Assembly (NCBI RefSeq): GCF_021190955.1
Contig: NZ_JAIOAO010000004.1
Coordinates: 124,001-188,000 of the forward strand
Direction: 5' to 3'
DNA: 64,000 nt
Source of the DNA: Parachryseolinea silvisoli
Lineage (GTDB): Bacteria; Bacteroidota; Bacteroidia; Cytophagales; Cyclobacteriaceae
Each line of letters starts with the position of its first letter. The first letter of the stretch is position 1. The notes below the pieces were generated by a model. The model made no database searches, was not told the DNA's origin, and worked only from the letters and a program-made list of their open reading frames with translations. The position numbers and the translations under genes were made by a program. This document shows positions 25,193 through 34,141 of this stretch, in pieces.

Positions 25193-25798
25193 CTATTTGG
25201 ACACGAGGAAGCTCATGACCAGCATCACCACCTTGCGTCGCGATTTGTTGACGGGCAGGTGGGGCGCAGAGGTGTTGAAGTAGATCGAGTCGCCTTCGTC
25301 CAGGCGGATCACTTCCTGGTTGATCTGGTACTCACAGCTGCCCGACAGGATGTAGTAAAACGCATAGCCATCGGTGGTGGTAGGCTTGCCCTGGGCGCCG
25401 GGATCGAGCGTGAGCAGCATGGCCTCCATGGCGCAGTTGGGAATGTTCTGCGAGAGGATGTATTGGTAGTGAAAACCGGCACCGGCTTCGCGGTCAATGG
25501 AGGTGCACTCGCCTTTTTTGACAAGCAGGTATTCGCGCCCGTTGAGCAGCACCATTTCTTCAAAGAATTCTTTTAAGGATATATCGAGCGACTGCAATAT
25601 CATGATGAAGACCGGCAGCGAGGGGACGGTGCGCGAATTTTCTACTTTGGAGAGCAGCCCTTTGCTGACGTTCGAGCGGTGGGCGAGTTGTTGGATGGTG
25701 TAGTTCTTTTCGAGCCGTACAGATCGTATTTTTTTGGCGATCCGTGACACTACTTCATTGTCGATCATACCCGGTTGAGGTTTCCTGGCGGTAAACAT
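25193..25798 (-). CDS. XRE-family regulator with C-terminal cupin domain
   Basis: 201 residues from ATG 25798 (MFTARKPQPGMIDNEV). A longer frame to 26062 crosses the inverted-repeat element and is not coding. The N-terminal helix-turn-helix (about 15-75) reads IRSVRLEKNYTIQQLAHRSN and VSKGLLSKVENSRTVPS. The cupin (about 125-200) shows GYAFYYILSGSCEYQIN and LDEGDSIYFNTSAPH. This architecture usually senses a small ligand. It precedes the DUF5690 carrier, the likely target. A 7-bp inverted repeat (25834-25849) lies 35 bp upstream. Confidence 0.9.
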   Translation of the reverse strand: MFTARKPQPGMIDNEVVSRIAKKIRSVRLEKNYTIQQLAHRSNVSKGLLSKVENSRTVPSLPVFIMILQSLDISLKEFFEEMVLLNGREYLLVKKGECTSIDREAGAGFHYQYILSQNIPNCAMEAMLLTLDPGAQGKPTTTDGYAFYYILSGSCEYQINQEVIRLDEGDSIYFNTSAPHLPVNKSRRKVVMLVMSFLVSK

Positions 25799-25833
25799 AA
25801 ACAATACTTCCAGGCTCGCGTACTCCCAAAACC

Positions 25834-25849
25834 ACGCCGCACGGCGTGT
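25834..25849. promoter_or_regulatory. 7-bp inverted repeat upstream of the XRE-cupin gene
   Basis: CACGCCG-ca-CGGCGTG lies 35 bp before the start codon at 25798 (minus strand). A plausible operator for the regulator itself; no more can be said. Confidence 0.35.
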
Positions 25850-25949
25850 TAAACCAATGTTATGGGCTGAAAAGGGTTTCGCCAGGGGAAAAGCGGGTTG
25901 GATGGAAGAGGGGGCCGGAAACGTTAATAGAAGTTTAATGTGCACCGCG

Positions 25950-26125
25950 TCCCGCGGACACGGCAGTCTAAGACTGCCGGCAGTTTCAGGCACAAGTTCC
26001 GCACCTACGCTAACGCTTGGTGCTAAAACTTGCGCCAGCAAATATCGTGGCATCTGGCGCAAGAGTTAGCGCGTAGCGCGTCTCTTGTGCCTTAAACTGT
26101 TGCCAGTCTTAGACTGGCGGGCAGT
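25950..26125. repeat. nested inverted-repeat element containing dispersed repeat copy 2
   Basis: Outer arms at about 25968-25997 and 26081-26112 pair through TTGTGCCT, AAACTG and CAGTCT. At their ends are two palindromes, GGCAGTCTAAGACTGCC and GCCAGTCTTAGACTGGC. Inside, CTTGCGCCAG (26029-26038) is a perfect inverted repeat of CTGGCGCAAG (26054-26063). Positions 25996-26041 form copy 2 of the repeat also seen at 14528-14573. No ORF with protein character is present, so it is a non-coding mobile-like or folded RNA element. Confidence 0.65.
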
Positions 26126-26137
26126 ATTTAGAAAAAC

Positions 26138-26170
26138 AAAAGCCGTCCCAGTATCACTGGGACGGCTTTT
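26138..26170 (-). terminator. rho-independent terminator of trxA
   Basis: A perfect 15-bp stem AAAAGCCGTCCCAGT / ACTGGGACGGCTTTT with a 3-nt loop. It can work on both strands; trxA ends at 26193. Confidence 0.9.
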
Positions 26171-26192
26171 ATATAGGTACAGCGAGGGCAGC

Positions 26193-26516
26193 TTATGCTA
26201 CCTGCGCGGAGAGTTTTTGATTCAGTACGGACTTGGGCACGGCACCAACTTGTTTGTCAACAACCTGGCCGCCTTTGAACACCAGCAGGGTCGGGATGCT
26301 GCGCACGCCGAAACGGGCTGTTACAGAGGGATTTTCGTCGACATTCAATTTGCCGATAACCGCTTTGCCTTCGTAATCGCCGGCAAGCTCTTCTACTACC
26401 GGTCCGATCATCTTACAGGGACCACACCATTCGGCCCAGAAGTCTACCAGTACAGGCTTATCAGAATTTATGATCTGATCGAAGTTAGCATCTGTAAGTT
26501 CAATTGCTTTTCCCAT
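26193..26516 (-). CDS. trxA: thioredoxin
   Basis: A cytosolic disulfide reductase of 107 residues, normal for TrxA. The active site is WAEWCGPCKMIGP at about residues 28-40. FGVRSIPTLLVFKGG carries the conserved cis-proline. It has its own terminator and a promoter about 90 bp upstream. dnaE lies further upstream on the same strand. Identification is secure. Confidence 0.97.
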   Translation of the reverse strand: MGKAIELTDANFDQIINSDKPVLVDFWAEWCGPCKMIGPVVEELAGDYEGKAVIGKLNVDENPSVTARFGVRSIPTLLVFKGGQVVDKQVGAVPKSVLNQKLSAQVA

Positions 26517-26602
26517 GAGAGTTATGTGTTATAAATTATGTTCTTTAAATAAGTGTTGTCTTCTTTTTATCAGAAGGTGGTTCACATTCACTTATACCAA
26601 CG

Positions 26603-26610
26603 CAAAGGTA
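26603..26610 (-). promoter_or_regulatory. -7 promoter element of trxA
   Basis: On the minus strand this reads TACCTTTG, a perfect TAnnTTTG. It implies a 5' leader of about 80 nt before the trxA ATG at 26516. Confidence 0.45.
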
Positions 26611-26647
26611 ATTTATTTAGTTCAAAGTCCGCACCCGACGTTTTTTC

Positions 26648-29600
26648 TCAAAAAACCACCTCTACGTCCAGTTCCCCGGCCTTTTTCATTTTTTTAACCA
26701 TATCGTTTATCGGGTTGACCCGAAACTTCCGGCTCATCAGCTCCAGGTTGATCCGCTCCCCGTCGTCGGTCAGCTTCAGGTACAACGGGGTGTTACCTGA
26801 AAATTCCTGGCAGACCGTCTCGATCTTGCCGATCATATCGCGGGTCAGTTCCCGCGTATTCATGCGGATCTTCACACCCTTGCTGCGCTTGACGCCGATC
26901 TCGTTCAGCAGGTCGATGTTGCGTATTTTGAACTCCACATTTTGCTGGCCCCAGTTATTCTTCACGACGGCCCCTTCTATAAAGAGAAACCACCCCAGGC
27001 TCATAAAGTTTTTAAACTTGAGGTAGTCTTCACTGAAGAGCACAAACGAGTAGTTGCCGGTATAGTCTTCGAGCGTAAACTTGCCAAAAGGCTTGCCCGT
27101 CTTGGTTGTGCGATGTTCCACCCCCGACACAATGCCGCCCAGTTTCAGCTCACGGCCCAGCAGCGGGTCGAGCTCCGACAGCTTGTTACACGTAATGGTG
27201 CAGAAGTGGTCCATCTCGAACTTGAAGTTGTCGAGCGGGTGACCGGAGATATAGATCCCCACCACTTCTTTTTCGAGGTTGAGCTTTTCAATTTCGCTAT
27301 AGGGCTCCACGTACTCCACGCGCGGTTTAGGCATGGCTGTACCGGTGCCACCGCCAAAGAGGCTGGCTTGTGCGCTTTGCTCGTCTTGTTGCGTTTTGAG
27401 GGCAAACTTGAGGGCCTTTTCCAGCAGGCTGATGTCGCCGTCTTTGGCAAAAACATACTGGCGGCGGTGTACACCCTCAAAGCAATCCAGGGCGCCTGAT
27501 AACGCCAGGCATTCCAGTGTTTTTTTGTTCACCGATCGTTGCGCCATACGTTTCGTCAGATCGAAAATGTCTTCAAAATGACCACGCGCTTCGCGCTCCT
27601 GGATGATTGCGTCTACGGCCGCTTCGCCGGCACCTTTGATGGCGCCCAGTCCAAAGCGGATCTCACCGGCTTTGTTTACTTCAAAGAAGATTCCCGACTC
27701 GTTTACGTGCGGGCCCAGTACTTTTATGCCCAGGCTGCGACATTCTTCAATAAAGAAGGTAACGTTCTCGAGGTTGTTTTGCGAGTGTGTTAACACCGCG
27801 GCCATATACTCGGCCGGATAGTTGGCTTTGAGGTAGGCTGTATGGTAGGCTACCAGCGAGTAGCACGTAGAGTGCGATTTGTTAAAGGCGTATTGCGCAA
27901 AGGCCTCCCAGTCGGTCCAGACCTTTTCGCAGATCTCCTTGGCGTGGCCGCGCTCGCCGGCACCTTTGATGAATTTGTCTTTCATCTTGTCCAGCACCGC
28001 CTTTTGCTTTTTACCCATCGCCTTCCGCAGTACGTCAGCGTCGCCTTTGCTAAAGCCTGCCAGACTCTGCGACAGCAACATCACCTGTTCCTGGTAGACG
28101 GTAATACCGTACGTTTCCGCCAGGTATTCTTCCATGGGAGCCAGGTCGTATGTAATCGGCTCGCGCCCGTGCTTACGGTTGACGAACGCCGGAATGTATT
28201 CCATCGGCCCCGGTCGGTACAGGGCGTTCATGGCAATAAGGTCTTCGAATTTATCGGGTTTAAGCTGGCGCAGGTATTTCTGCATGCCCACACTTTCAAA
28301 CTGAAACGTGCCAGTAGTTTCACCGCGTTGGAAGAGCTGATAGGTCGCCGCATCGTCCAGCGGAATGTCGTCGACGACGATTTCGATACCGCGACTTTTC
28401 TTCACGTTGCGTACTGCCGTGTTGATGACCGAGAGGGTCGTCAACCCCAGGAAGTCCATCTTCAGCAGGCCGGCGCTTTCCACGACGCTGTTGTCAAACT
28501 GCGTGACAAGCATATCCGAGTCCTTCGCCGTCGACACCGGCACGAACTTGGTCAGGTCGTCGGGTGTGATGATCACACCACAGGCGTGTGTACCGGTGCT
28601 TCGTACGGAGCCTTCGAGAATTATCGCCTGGCGTAATACATCGGCACGCAAGTCGCTGCCTTTCTTGATGTCCGCCAATTCTTTTACTTCGTCGAATGCC
28701 ATGTCGAGCGAGGTGCCCGGCTTCTCCGGGATCATCTTCGCCAGCAAGTTGGCGTCGGCCAGCGGCAGCTCCATCACACGCGCGCAGTCGCGGATGGACG
28801 ACTTGGCGGCCATGGTGCCGTAGGTAATGATCTGCGCTACCTGCGTCTTGCCGTATTTATCGATTACGTATTTTAATACGCGGTCACGACCTTCGTCGTC
28901 AAAGTCAATATCAATATCGGGGAGTGATACGCGGTCCGGGTTCAGAAAACGTTCGAACAGCAAATCGTACTTGATCGGGTCTACGTTGGTGATGCCGATG
29001 GCATACGCCACAGCAGAACCCGCTGCCGAGCCCCGGCCCGGTCCAACGGATACACCCATTTCGCGGGCCTTGGACGTGAAGTCCTGTACGATGAGGAAGT
29101 AGCCCGGGTACCCTGTCTTCTGAATCGTATCCAGCTCGAAGTCGAGGCGGTCGCGTATCTCCTGGGTGATCTCCGGATAACGCTTCGCCGCGCCCAGGTA
29201 GGTCAGGTGCCGCAAGTAGGCATCCTGGCTTTCGAACTCTGCGGGAATATCGAACTTGGGCAGCAATACGCTGCGCTCGAGGGTATAGGGCTCGATCTTG
29301 TCGAGGATCTCGTTGATCGTCTCGACCGCTTGCGGCAGGTCGCGGAAGAGCGCCTTCATCTCGTCCTGCGACTTGAGGTAATATTCGTTGTTGGGCAGTC
29401 CGTACCGCGTGCCCCGGCCGTGGCCGATAGGGGTGGATTTGAACTCACCTTCTTTGATACACAGCAGTACGTCATGGGCGTTGGCCTCTTCTTTGTCGAG
29501 GTAGAACGACTCGTTGGCGGCGAAGTATTTTACACCGTATTTCTCCGCAAAGCGCAGCAGCACTTTGTTGACGTGATCTTCCTGTGGTATGCCGTGGCGG

Positions 29601-30841
29601 TTCAGCTCGATGTAAAAGTCTTCGCCAAACAGGTTGTGCCACCATTTGAAGGCTTCTTCTGCCTGTTTCTCGCCAACGTTCAGGATGAGGTGGGGCACTT
29701 CGCTGGATAGCCCGCCCGTGGTGGCGATCAGGTCTTGTTTATATTCTTCGATCAGCGCTTTGTCGATGCGTGCATGGATGCCGTACAGGCCTTCGAGAAA
29801 CGCCAGTGAGCTGAGCTTGGCAATGTTGTGATAGCCGTTTTTGTTTTTGGCCAGCAGCACCTGGTTATACCGCTTGTCGGGTGCATCTTTGGTAAACTTG
29901 TTTTTCCGGCGCTCTTCCGACACATAGAACTCGCAGCCCACGATGGCCTTGATTTCATGGTTGGTCGCTTCGCGCACAAATTTAAAGGCGCCGTACATGT
30001 TGCCGAGGTCGGTCAGCGCAATGGCCGGCATACCCAGCGCTTTTGCTTTGCTGATGATGGACTTGATGTCCGGGGTCGCTTGCAGTACGGAGTATTGCGA
30101 GTGCACACGCAGGTGTACAAACGGCTTGTCCGTCATGGGTGCGAGCTCCGCCCCTTTCAGGCTGTAGCCGGCGTCTTGTTTCTTTTCGCGTTTGGCGAAG
30201 TTGGCAGCTTCCAGGTTGGGGGCTTCGTATACGATCGCTTCGACCGGTGTGCCGTCGAGGGGCTTGACAACCTTGTGGGTGATGAGGCCGAAGAAGCATC
30301 GTGCGGTAGCGGCTACGTCGTACGCAGCGTCGTGGGCGGCGTCGAAGCCAACGCCAAAAAGTTTTTGGTGCAGCTCGATCAGCTTGGGCATTTTCAGCCT
30401 GCCGCCAATACCACCTTGCAGCTGGCAGAAGTCGACAGAGGAAATGCCGGTATCGAGGCGGGCCAGCGAGGTGAACTGCTCGGGCGCGAGCTGCAGGCGC
30501 AGGAATTCGGCGCCGATGATATTAATATCGAACTCAATGTTGTGACCTACCAGCAACTGTGTTCGGGTGAGGTCCTGAATAAACGTGCTGAGTACGGTTA
30601 ACAGGTCGTGACCTTCTTCGAGGGCGCGTTGGGTCGAGATGCCGTGGATCTGCTCAGCATTGAAGGGGATGTCGAACCCGTCGGGCTTGACAATGTAATT
30701 TTGTTGCGCGATGAGCTTGCCGTGGTTGTCATGCAACTCCCAGGCGAGCTGTACCAGCCGGGGCCAGTTGTCGAGGTCAGATAAGGGGGCCGTTTTATTA
30801 CGCGGGAGACCAGTGGTCTCCGTGTCGAAGATCAGATACAT
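26648..30841 (-). CDS. dnaE: DNA polymerase III alpha subunit with fused 3'-5' exonuclease
   Basis: The replicative polymerase, 1397 residues against about 1160 for ordinary DnaE. The extra N-terminal part (about 1-195) is a DnaQ-like exonuclease: FDTETTG (Exo I), VGHNIEFDINI (Exo II) and HDAAYDVAATARCF (Exo III). The PHP domain starts near 240 with HLRVHSQYSVL and has lost several metal ligands (see findings). The polymerase core has the catalytic aspartates in PDIDIDFDDEGRDRV and GPGRGSAAGSAVAYA. The C-terminus has the OB-fold (LGGIVSGVEHRTTKTGK). Identification is secure. Confidence 0.97.
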   Translation of the reverse strand: MYLIFDTETTGLPRNKTAPLSDLDNWPRLVQLAWELHDNHGKLIAQQNYIVKPDGFDIPFNAEQIHGISTQRALEEGHDLLTVLSTFIQDLTRTQLLVGHNIEFDINIIGAEFLRLQLAPEQFTSLARLDTGISSVDFCQLQGGIGGRLKMPKLIELHQKLFGVGFDAAHDAAYDVAATARCFFGLITHKVVKPLDGTPVEAIVYEAPNLEAANFAKREKKQDAGYSLKGAELAPMTDKPFVHLRVHSQYSVLQATPDIKSIISKAKALGMPAIALTDLGNMYGAFKFVREATNHEIKAIVGCEFYVSEERRKNKFTKDAPDKRYNQVLLAKNKNGYHNIAKLSSLAFLEGLYGIHARIDKALIEEYKQDLIATTGGLSSEVPHLILNVGEKQAEEAFKWWHNLFGEDFYIELNRHGIPQEDHVNKVLLRFAEKYGVKYFAANESFYLDKEEANAHDVLLCIKEGEFKSTPIGHGRGTRYGLPNNEYYLKSQDEMKALFRDLPQAVETINEILDKIEPYTLERSVLLPKFDIPAEFESQDAYLRHLTYLGAAKRYPEITQEIRDRLDFELDTIQKTGYPGYFLIVQDFTSKAREMGVSVGPGRGSAAGSAVAYAIGITNVDPIKYDLLFERFLNPDRVSLPDIDIDFDDEGRDRVLKYVIDKYGKTQVAQIITYGTMAAKSSIRDCARVMELPLADANLLAKMIPEKPGTSLDMAFDEVKELADIKKGSDLRADVLRQAIILEGSVRSTGTHACGVIITPDDLTKFVPVSTAKDSDMLVTQFDNSVVESAGLLKMDFLGLTTLSVINTAVRNVKKSRGIEIVVDDIPLDDAATYQLFQRGETTGTFQFESVGMQKYLRQLKPDKFEDLIAMNALYRPGPMEYIPAFVNRKHGREPITYDLAPMEEYLAETYGITVYQEQVMLLSQSLAGFSKGDADVLRKAMGKKQKAVLDKMKDKFIKGAGERGHAKEICEKVWTDWEAFAQYAFNKSHSTCYSLVAYHTAYLKANYPAEYMAAVLTHSQNNLENVTFFIEECRSLGIKVLGPHVNESGIFFEVNKAGEIRFGLGAIKGAGEAAVDAIIQEREARGHFEDIFDLTKRMAQRSVNKKTLECLALSGALDCFEGVHRRQYVFAKDGDISLLEKALKFALKTQQDEQSAQASLFGGGTGTAMPKPRVEYVEPYSEIEKLNLEKEVVGIYISGHPLDNFKFEMDHFCTITCNKLSELDPLLGRELKLGGIVSGVEHRTTKTGKPFGKFTLEDYTGNYSFVLFSEDYLKFKNFMSLGWFLFIEGAVVKNNWGQQNVEFKIRNIDLLNEIGVKRSKGVKIRMNTRELTRDMIGKIETVCQEFSGNTPLYLKLTDDGERINLELMSRKFRVNPINDMVKKMKKAGELDVEVVF

Positions 30842-31177
30842 CTACAAAAAATCGTTCAGTGATTGAAGGTGTAAAGTTAATACACCCCGGCGGCGGGAAA
30901 AGTTTTATTTCAAATCAAATCCAAACCTGACATGCAATCAGTCACTACCCCCGCCGGGCCAGAATATGGCACCGGGACCGATCCCAAGACACCGTGTTTG
31001 CGGACACGCCTGCACCTGAGTAAAGAAATAATACATGTTTCAAATTGGGAATATTGTTCAAATTTGGATCTTCTAATTGAGACACTGATTTACCGCAACT
31101 TTGTCATTTTATTGATAATCAACTACTTGTTGGACGGGCCTGATTGTTGGTATTCCTGACGTGTATAACGTAAAACT
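30842..31177. other. 336-bp intergenic region
   Basis: No convincing gene. Upstream of dnaE on the minus strand TAACTTTA (about 30874-30881) resembles a -7 element. GTGT-ttgcgg-ACAC near 30990-31003 is a short hairpin-like repeat sharing GCGGACAC with the element at 25950. A single open frame (30932-31159) has no protein character. Confidence 0.5.
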
Positions 31178-31285
31178 ATGAAGAACTGGCTCAAAGCAGT
31201 CATCTCTTTTCTCCGCAAAGAATGGTTCCTTTTGGTGGCGATCGTCGTCATCGCACTCATCATTTTATTGTTTGAATTCGTTTAG
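31178..31285 (+). CDS. 35-residue single-pass membrane microprotein
   Basis: ATG 31178 to TAG 31283-31285. The product begins MKNWLKAVISFLRKEW and continues as an unbroken hydrophobic segment VAIVVIALIILLFEFV, that is, a basic amphipathic head and one transmembrane helix. It is below usual gene-calling length. It sits 204 bp before sdhC on the same strand. Support is the clean amphipathic-plus-helix design and the frame. It might be an accessory of the succinate dehydrogenase operon, a toxin-like peptide or an unrelated microprotein; none is proven. Confidence 0.5.
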   Translation: MKNWLKAVISFLRKEWFLLVAIVVIALIILLFEFV

Positions 31286-31410
31286 ATTAGTACATGTAGA
31301 CACTCATCCTGCCTCCGCAACGCGTGCGCCACACACGTACGTATATGCCTGTAAATCATCTACTACCTTACTGTCTGTCGAACGGAAGGATAGCGTTGAT
31401 TTCCTATTTA

Positions 31411-31432
31411 GAACATTTATAAAGTAATGTTC
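31411..31432. promoter_or_regulatory. 7-bp inverted repeat upstream of sdhC
   Basis: GAACATT (31411-31417) and AATGTTC (31426-31432), 8 bp apart and perfectly complementary. A possible regulator binding site, 57 bp before the sdhC ATG. Confidence 0.4.
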
Positions 31433-31449
31433 GCCTTGGTGAAGTAGGC

Positions 31450-31471
31450 TTTGCGAACTAATTTTCGCAAA
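31450..31471. promoter_or_regulatory. 8-bp inverted repeat upstream of sdhC
   Basis: TTTGCGAA (31450-31457) and TTCGCAAA (31464-31471), 6 bp apart and perfectly complementary, ending 18 bp before the sdhC start. Could be an operator or an mRNA hairpin controlling translation. Confidence 0.45.
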
Positions 31472-31489
31472 AATTCTGAAAGCCTAAAT

Positions 31490-32173
31490 ATGAATTGGTT
31501 TACCAAGCTTCTGACGAGCACCCTCGGCAGAAAACTAATGATGGCCCTGACCGGTCTTTTCCTGATCCTTTTTCTCGCAGTACACTTAGCCGGTAATCTT
31601 CAGCTCCTCAAAAACGATGGGGGAGAGGCATTCAATGTTTATTCCAAGTTCATGACGACGAATACATTGATTAAGATCGTGTCGTACGTAAACTACGCGT
31701 GCATCATCATCCATATTATCTGGGCGCTGCTGTTAACGATTCACAATCGTAAGGCCCGCGGTCCGGAAGGATATGCCGTCAGCAAGAACTCTTCTGCATG
31801 GACTTCGCGCAACATGGGAATCCTGGGAACATTTATCCTGATCTTCCTGGTTATCCACCTGAAAGGGTTCTGGTATGAAATGCACTGGGGCGGTATACCG
31901 GTAAAAGTTTACGACGGCGTGGAGGTAAAAGATCTGTATTCTGTCGTGGTGTTTGCGTATAGCAACCCGCTGATCGTATTGATCTATGTGGTCAGTATGA
32001 TGGTCCTGGCCTTTCACCTGTGGCACGGTTTCGCCAGCACGTTTCAGACGCTGGGTCTCAATCACCTGAAGTACAACCAGCCGATCCGGGTTGTTGGCAG
32101 AGCCTTCTCGATCATCGTTCCGGTATTGTTCGCGATCATTCCGATCATCATGTACCTGACGACTCCTCACTAA
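31490..32173 (+). CDS. sdhC: succinate dehydrogenase cytochrome b subunit
   Basis: The membrane anchor of complex II, 227 residues from ATG 31490 (MNWFTKLLTSTLGRKL); a start at 31451 would add residues read from the inverted repeat. Five hydrophobic helices are seen with heme-ligand-type histidines in VHLAGNLQ, IIHIIW, VIHLKGFWYEMHW and AFHLWHGFAST. This is the single-subunit, di-heme b558 type of Bacteroidota, Wolinella and Bacillus, so no sdhD is expected. First gene of sdhCAB. Confidence 0.95.
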   Translation: MNWFTKLLTSTLGRKLMMALTGLFLILFLAVHLAGNLQLLKNDGGEAFNVYSKFMTTNTLIKIVSYVNYACIIIHIIWALLLTIHNRKARGPEGYAVSKNSSAWTSRNMGILGTFILIFLVIHLKGFWYEMHWGGIPVKVYDGVEVKDLYSVVVFAYSNPLIVLIYVVSMMVLAFHLWHGFASTFQTLGLNHLKYNQPIRVVGRAFSIIVPVLFAIIPIIMYLTTPH

Positions 32174-32206
32174 TTAATTAATCAGCGCAATTCGCGAGTC
32201 ATTAAT

Positions 32207-34132
32207 ATGAAACTAGAATCAAAAGCTCCGCAAGGCCCCCTGGCTGAAAAGTGGACCAAGCATAAGTTCAACGTGAAGCTGGTAAACCCGGCCAACAAGC
32301 GGAAGTATGAAGTGATCGTAGTGGGTACCGGTCTGGCCGGTGCTTCTGCCGCGGCATCGCTTGGTGAGCTGGGTTACAATGTTAAGGCGTTCTGTTTCCA
32401 GGATAGCCCCCGCCGCGCGCACAGTATCGCCGCGCAAGGTGGTATCAACGCAGCCAAGAATTACCAAAACGACGGTGACAGTGTGTACCGTCTTTTTTAT
32501 GATACAATCAAAGGTGGTGACTACCGCGCGCGCGAAGCCAACGTACACCGCCTGGCAGAAGTAAGCGTAAACATCATCGACCAGTGTGTGGCACAAGGTG
32601 TGCCCTTCGCCCGCGAATATGGTGGAACCCTGGCCAACCGCTCTTTCGGTGGCGCCCAGGTATCGCGTACGTTTTACGCCCGCGGTCAAACCGGGCAACA
32701 GTTGTTGCTCGGCGCATACTCGGCGCTGAACCGCCAGATTGCCAATGGCAAAGTGAAGATGTATACCCGCACCGAGATGCTCGACGTGGTATTGGTGGAC
32801 GGCAAGGCGCGTGGCATTGTGACGCGTAACCTGGTGACTGGCAAGATCGAGTCGCACAGCGCGCATGCCGTGTTGCTGGCGACCGGCGGCTATGGTAACG
32901 TCTTCTTCCTGTCGACGAACGCGAAGGGCTCGAACGTGACCGCTGCCTGGCGTGCGCACAAGAAAGGTGCCTTCTTTGGCAATCCTTGCTATACACAAAT
33001 TCACCCGACCTGTATCCCGGTAACGGGCGACCACCAGTCGAAGCTGACGCTGATGTCAGAGTCGCTGCGGAACGATGGTCGCGTATGGGTACCGAAAGTG
33101 GCCAAGCCGGGCCTGCGTGCAAAAGACGCTGCCGGCATTGCCGAAGACGACCGCGATTACTTCCTGGAACGCAAATATCCTTCGTTCGGTAACCTGGTGC
33201 CCCGCGACGTGGCGTCGCGTAACGCCAAGTATATGTGCGACGAAGGCCGTGGCGTAGGCCAGACCGGCCGTGCCGTATTCCTCGACTTCGCCGACGCCAT
33301 CAAACGCGACGGGCGCAACGTGATCGAAGCGAAGTACGGTAACCTGTTCGATATGTATAAGCAGATCACCGGCGACAACCCGTATGAGATGCCGATGATG
33401 ATCTACCCTGCGGTGCATTACACCATGGGTGGCCTTTGGGTAGACTACAACCTGATGACGACTGTCCCCGGTCTGTACGCCCTCGGCGAAGCCAATTTCT
33501 CCGACCACGGCGCAAACCGCCTGGGCGCTTCAGCGCTGATGCAGGGTCTGGCCGACGGTTATTTTGTGATTCCGTATACCATCGGTAATTACCTGGCGGA
33601 CATGAAGGCCGGCGAGAAGATCAGCACCGACCTGCCAGAGTTTAAGGAGGCTGAAAAGCAAGTAAACGAACGCATCAGTAAGCTGCTGAGCATTAAAGGC
33701 AAAAAGACTGTCGACCACCTGCACCGCGACCTTGGCCACATCATGTGGGAGTATTGCGGTATGTCGCGTACCGACGCAGGCCTGCGCAAAGCAAAAGGCA
33801 AGATCCAGGAATTGAAGAAAGAGTTCTGGAACAACGTCAACGTATTGGGTGGGTCAGGCGAACTGAACCAGGAGCTGGAAAAAGCGATGCGTGTAGCTGA
33901 CTTCATCGAGCTGGGCGAGCTGATGGTTGACGATGCGTTGAACCGCAGCGAGTCTTGCGGCGGGCACTTCCGCGAGGAGTCTTCTACGCCTGACGGCGAA
34001 GCACAACGCAAAGACGACGAGTTTATGTACGTTGCCGCCTGGCAATACACGGGTGAAGATCAGCCCGAAGTCCTGCACAAGGAAGAATTGATCTATGAAA
34101 CTGTTAAACCGACTCAGCGGAGTTATAAATAA
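32207..34132 (+). CDS. sdhA: succinate dehydrogenase / fumarate reductase flavoprotein subunit
   Basis: The catalytic FAD subunit of complex II, 641 residues. The FAD-binding motif is [20 protein letters not shown]. The covalent flavin histidine is in [27 protein letters not shown] and [20 protein letters not shown] are family blocks. The protein is of the long type seen with the b558 anchor. Direction (succinate oxidation or fumarate reduction) cannot be read from the sequence; an aerobic Bacteroidota context suggests oxidation. Confidence 0.97.
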   Translation: MKLESKAPQGPLAEKWTKHKFNVKLVNPANKRKYEVIVVGTGLAGASAAASLGELGYNVKAFCFQDSPRRAHSIAAQGGINAAKNYQNDGDSVYRLFYDTIKGGDYRAREANVHRLAEVSVNIIDQCVAQGVPFAREYGGTLANRSFGGAQVSRTFYARGQTGQQLLLGAYSALNRQIANGKVKMYTRTEMLDVVLVDGKARGIVTRNLVTGKIESHSAHAVLLATGGYGNVFFLSTNAKGSNVTAAWRAHKKGAFFGNPCYTQIHPTCIPVTGDHQSKLTLMSESLRNDGRVWVPKVAKPGLRAKDAAGIAEDDRDYFLERKYPSFGNLVPRDVASRNAKYMCDEGRGVGQTGRAVFLDFADAIKRDGRNVIEAKYGNLFDMYKQITGDNPYEMPMMIYPAVHYTMGGLWVDYNLMTTVPGLYALGEANFSDHGANRLGASALMQGLADGYFVIPYTIGNYLADMKAGEKISTDLPEFKEAEKQVNERISKLLSIKGKKTVDHLHRDLGHIMWEYCGMSRTDAGLRKAKGKIQELKKEFWNNVNVLGGSGELNQELEKAMRVADFIELGELMVDDALNRSESCGGHFREESSTPDGEAQRKDDEFMYVAAWQYTGEDQPEVLHKEELIYETVKPTQRSYK

Positions 34133-34141
34133 GAGGCTACC

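Larger units (their letters stand above)
25799..26192. other. 394-bp gene-free region with repeat element and terminator
   Basis: No gene. It holds the 7-bp inverted repeat CACGCCG/CGGCGTG (25834-25849), the large nested inverted-repeat element (25950-26125) and the trxA terminator (26138-26170). Confidence 0.6.

Noticed and set aside
25799-26062. possible N-terminal extension of the XRE-cupin regulator
   Set aside because: The extra 88 codons are read from the inverted-repeat element; the helix-turn-helix starts after the ATG at 25798.
29828-30601. 257-residue plus-strand open frame
   Set aside because: Antisense to the exonuclease/PHP part of dnaE.
30932-31159. 75-residue open frame in the gap before the microprotein
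   Set aside because: No signal, domain or hydrophobic pattern; includes repeat-like DNA.
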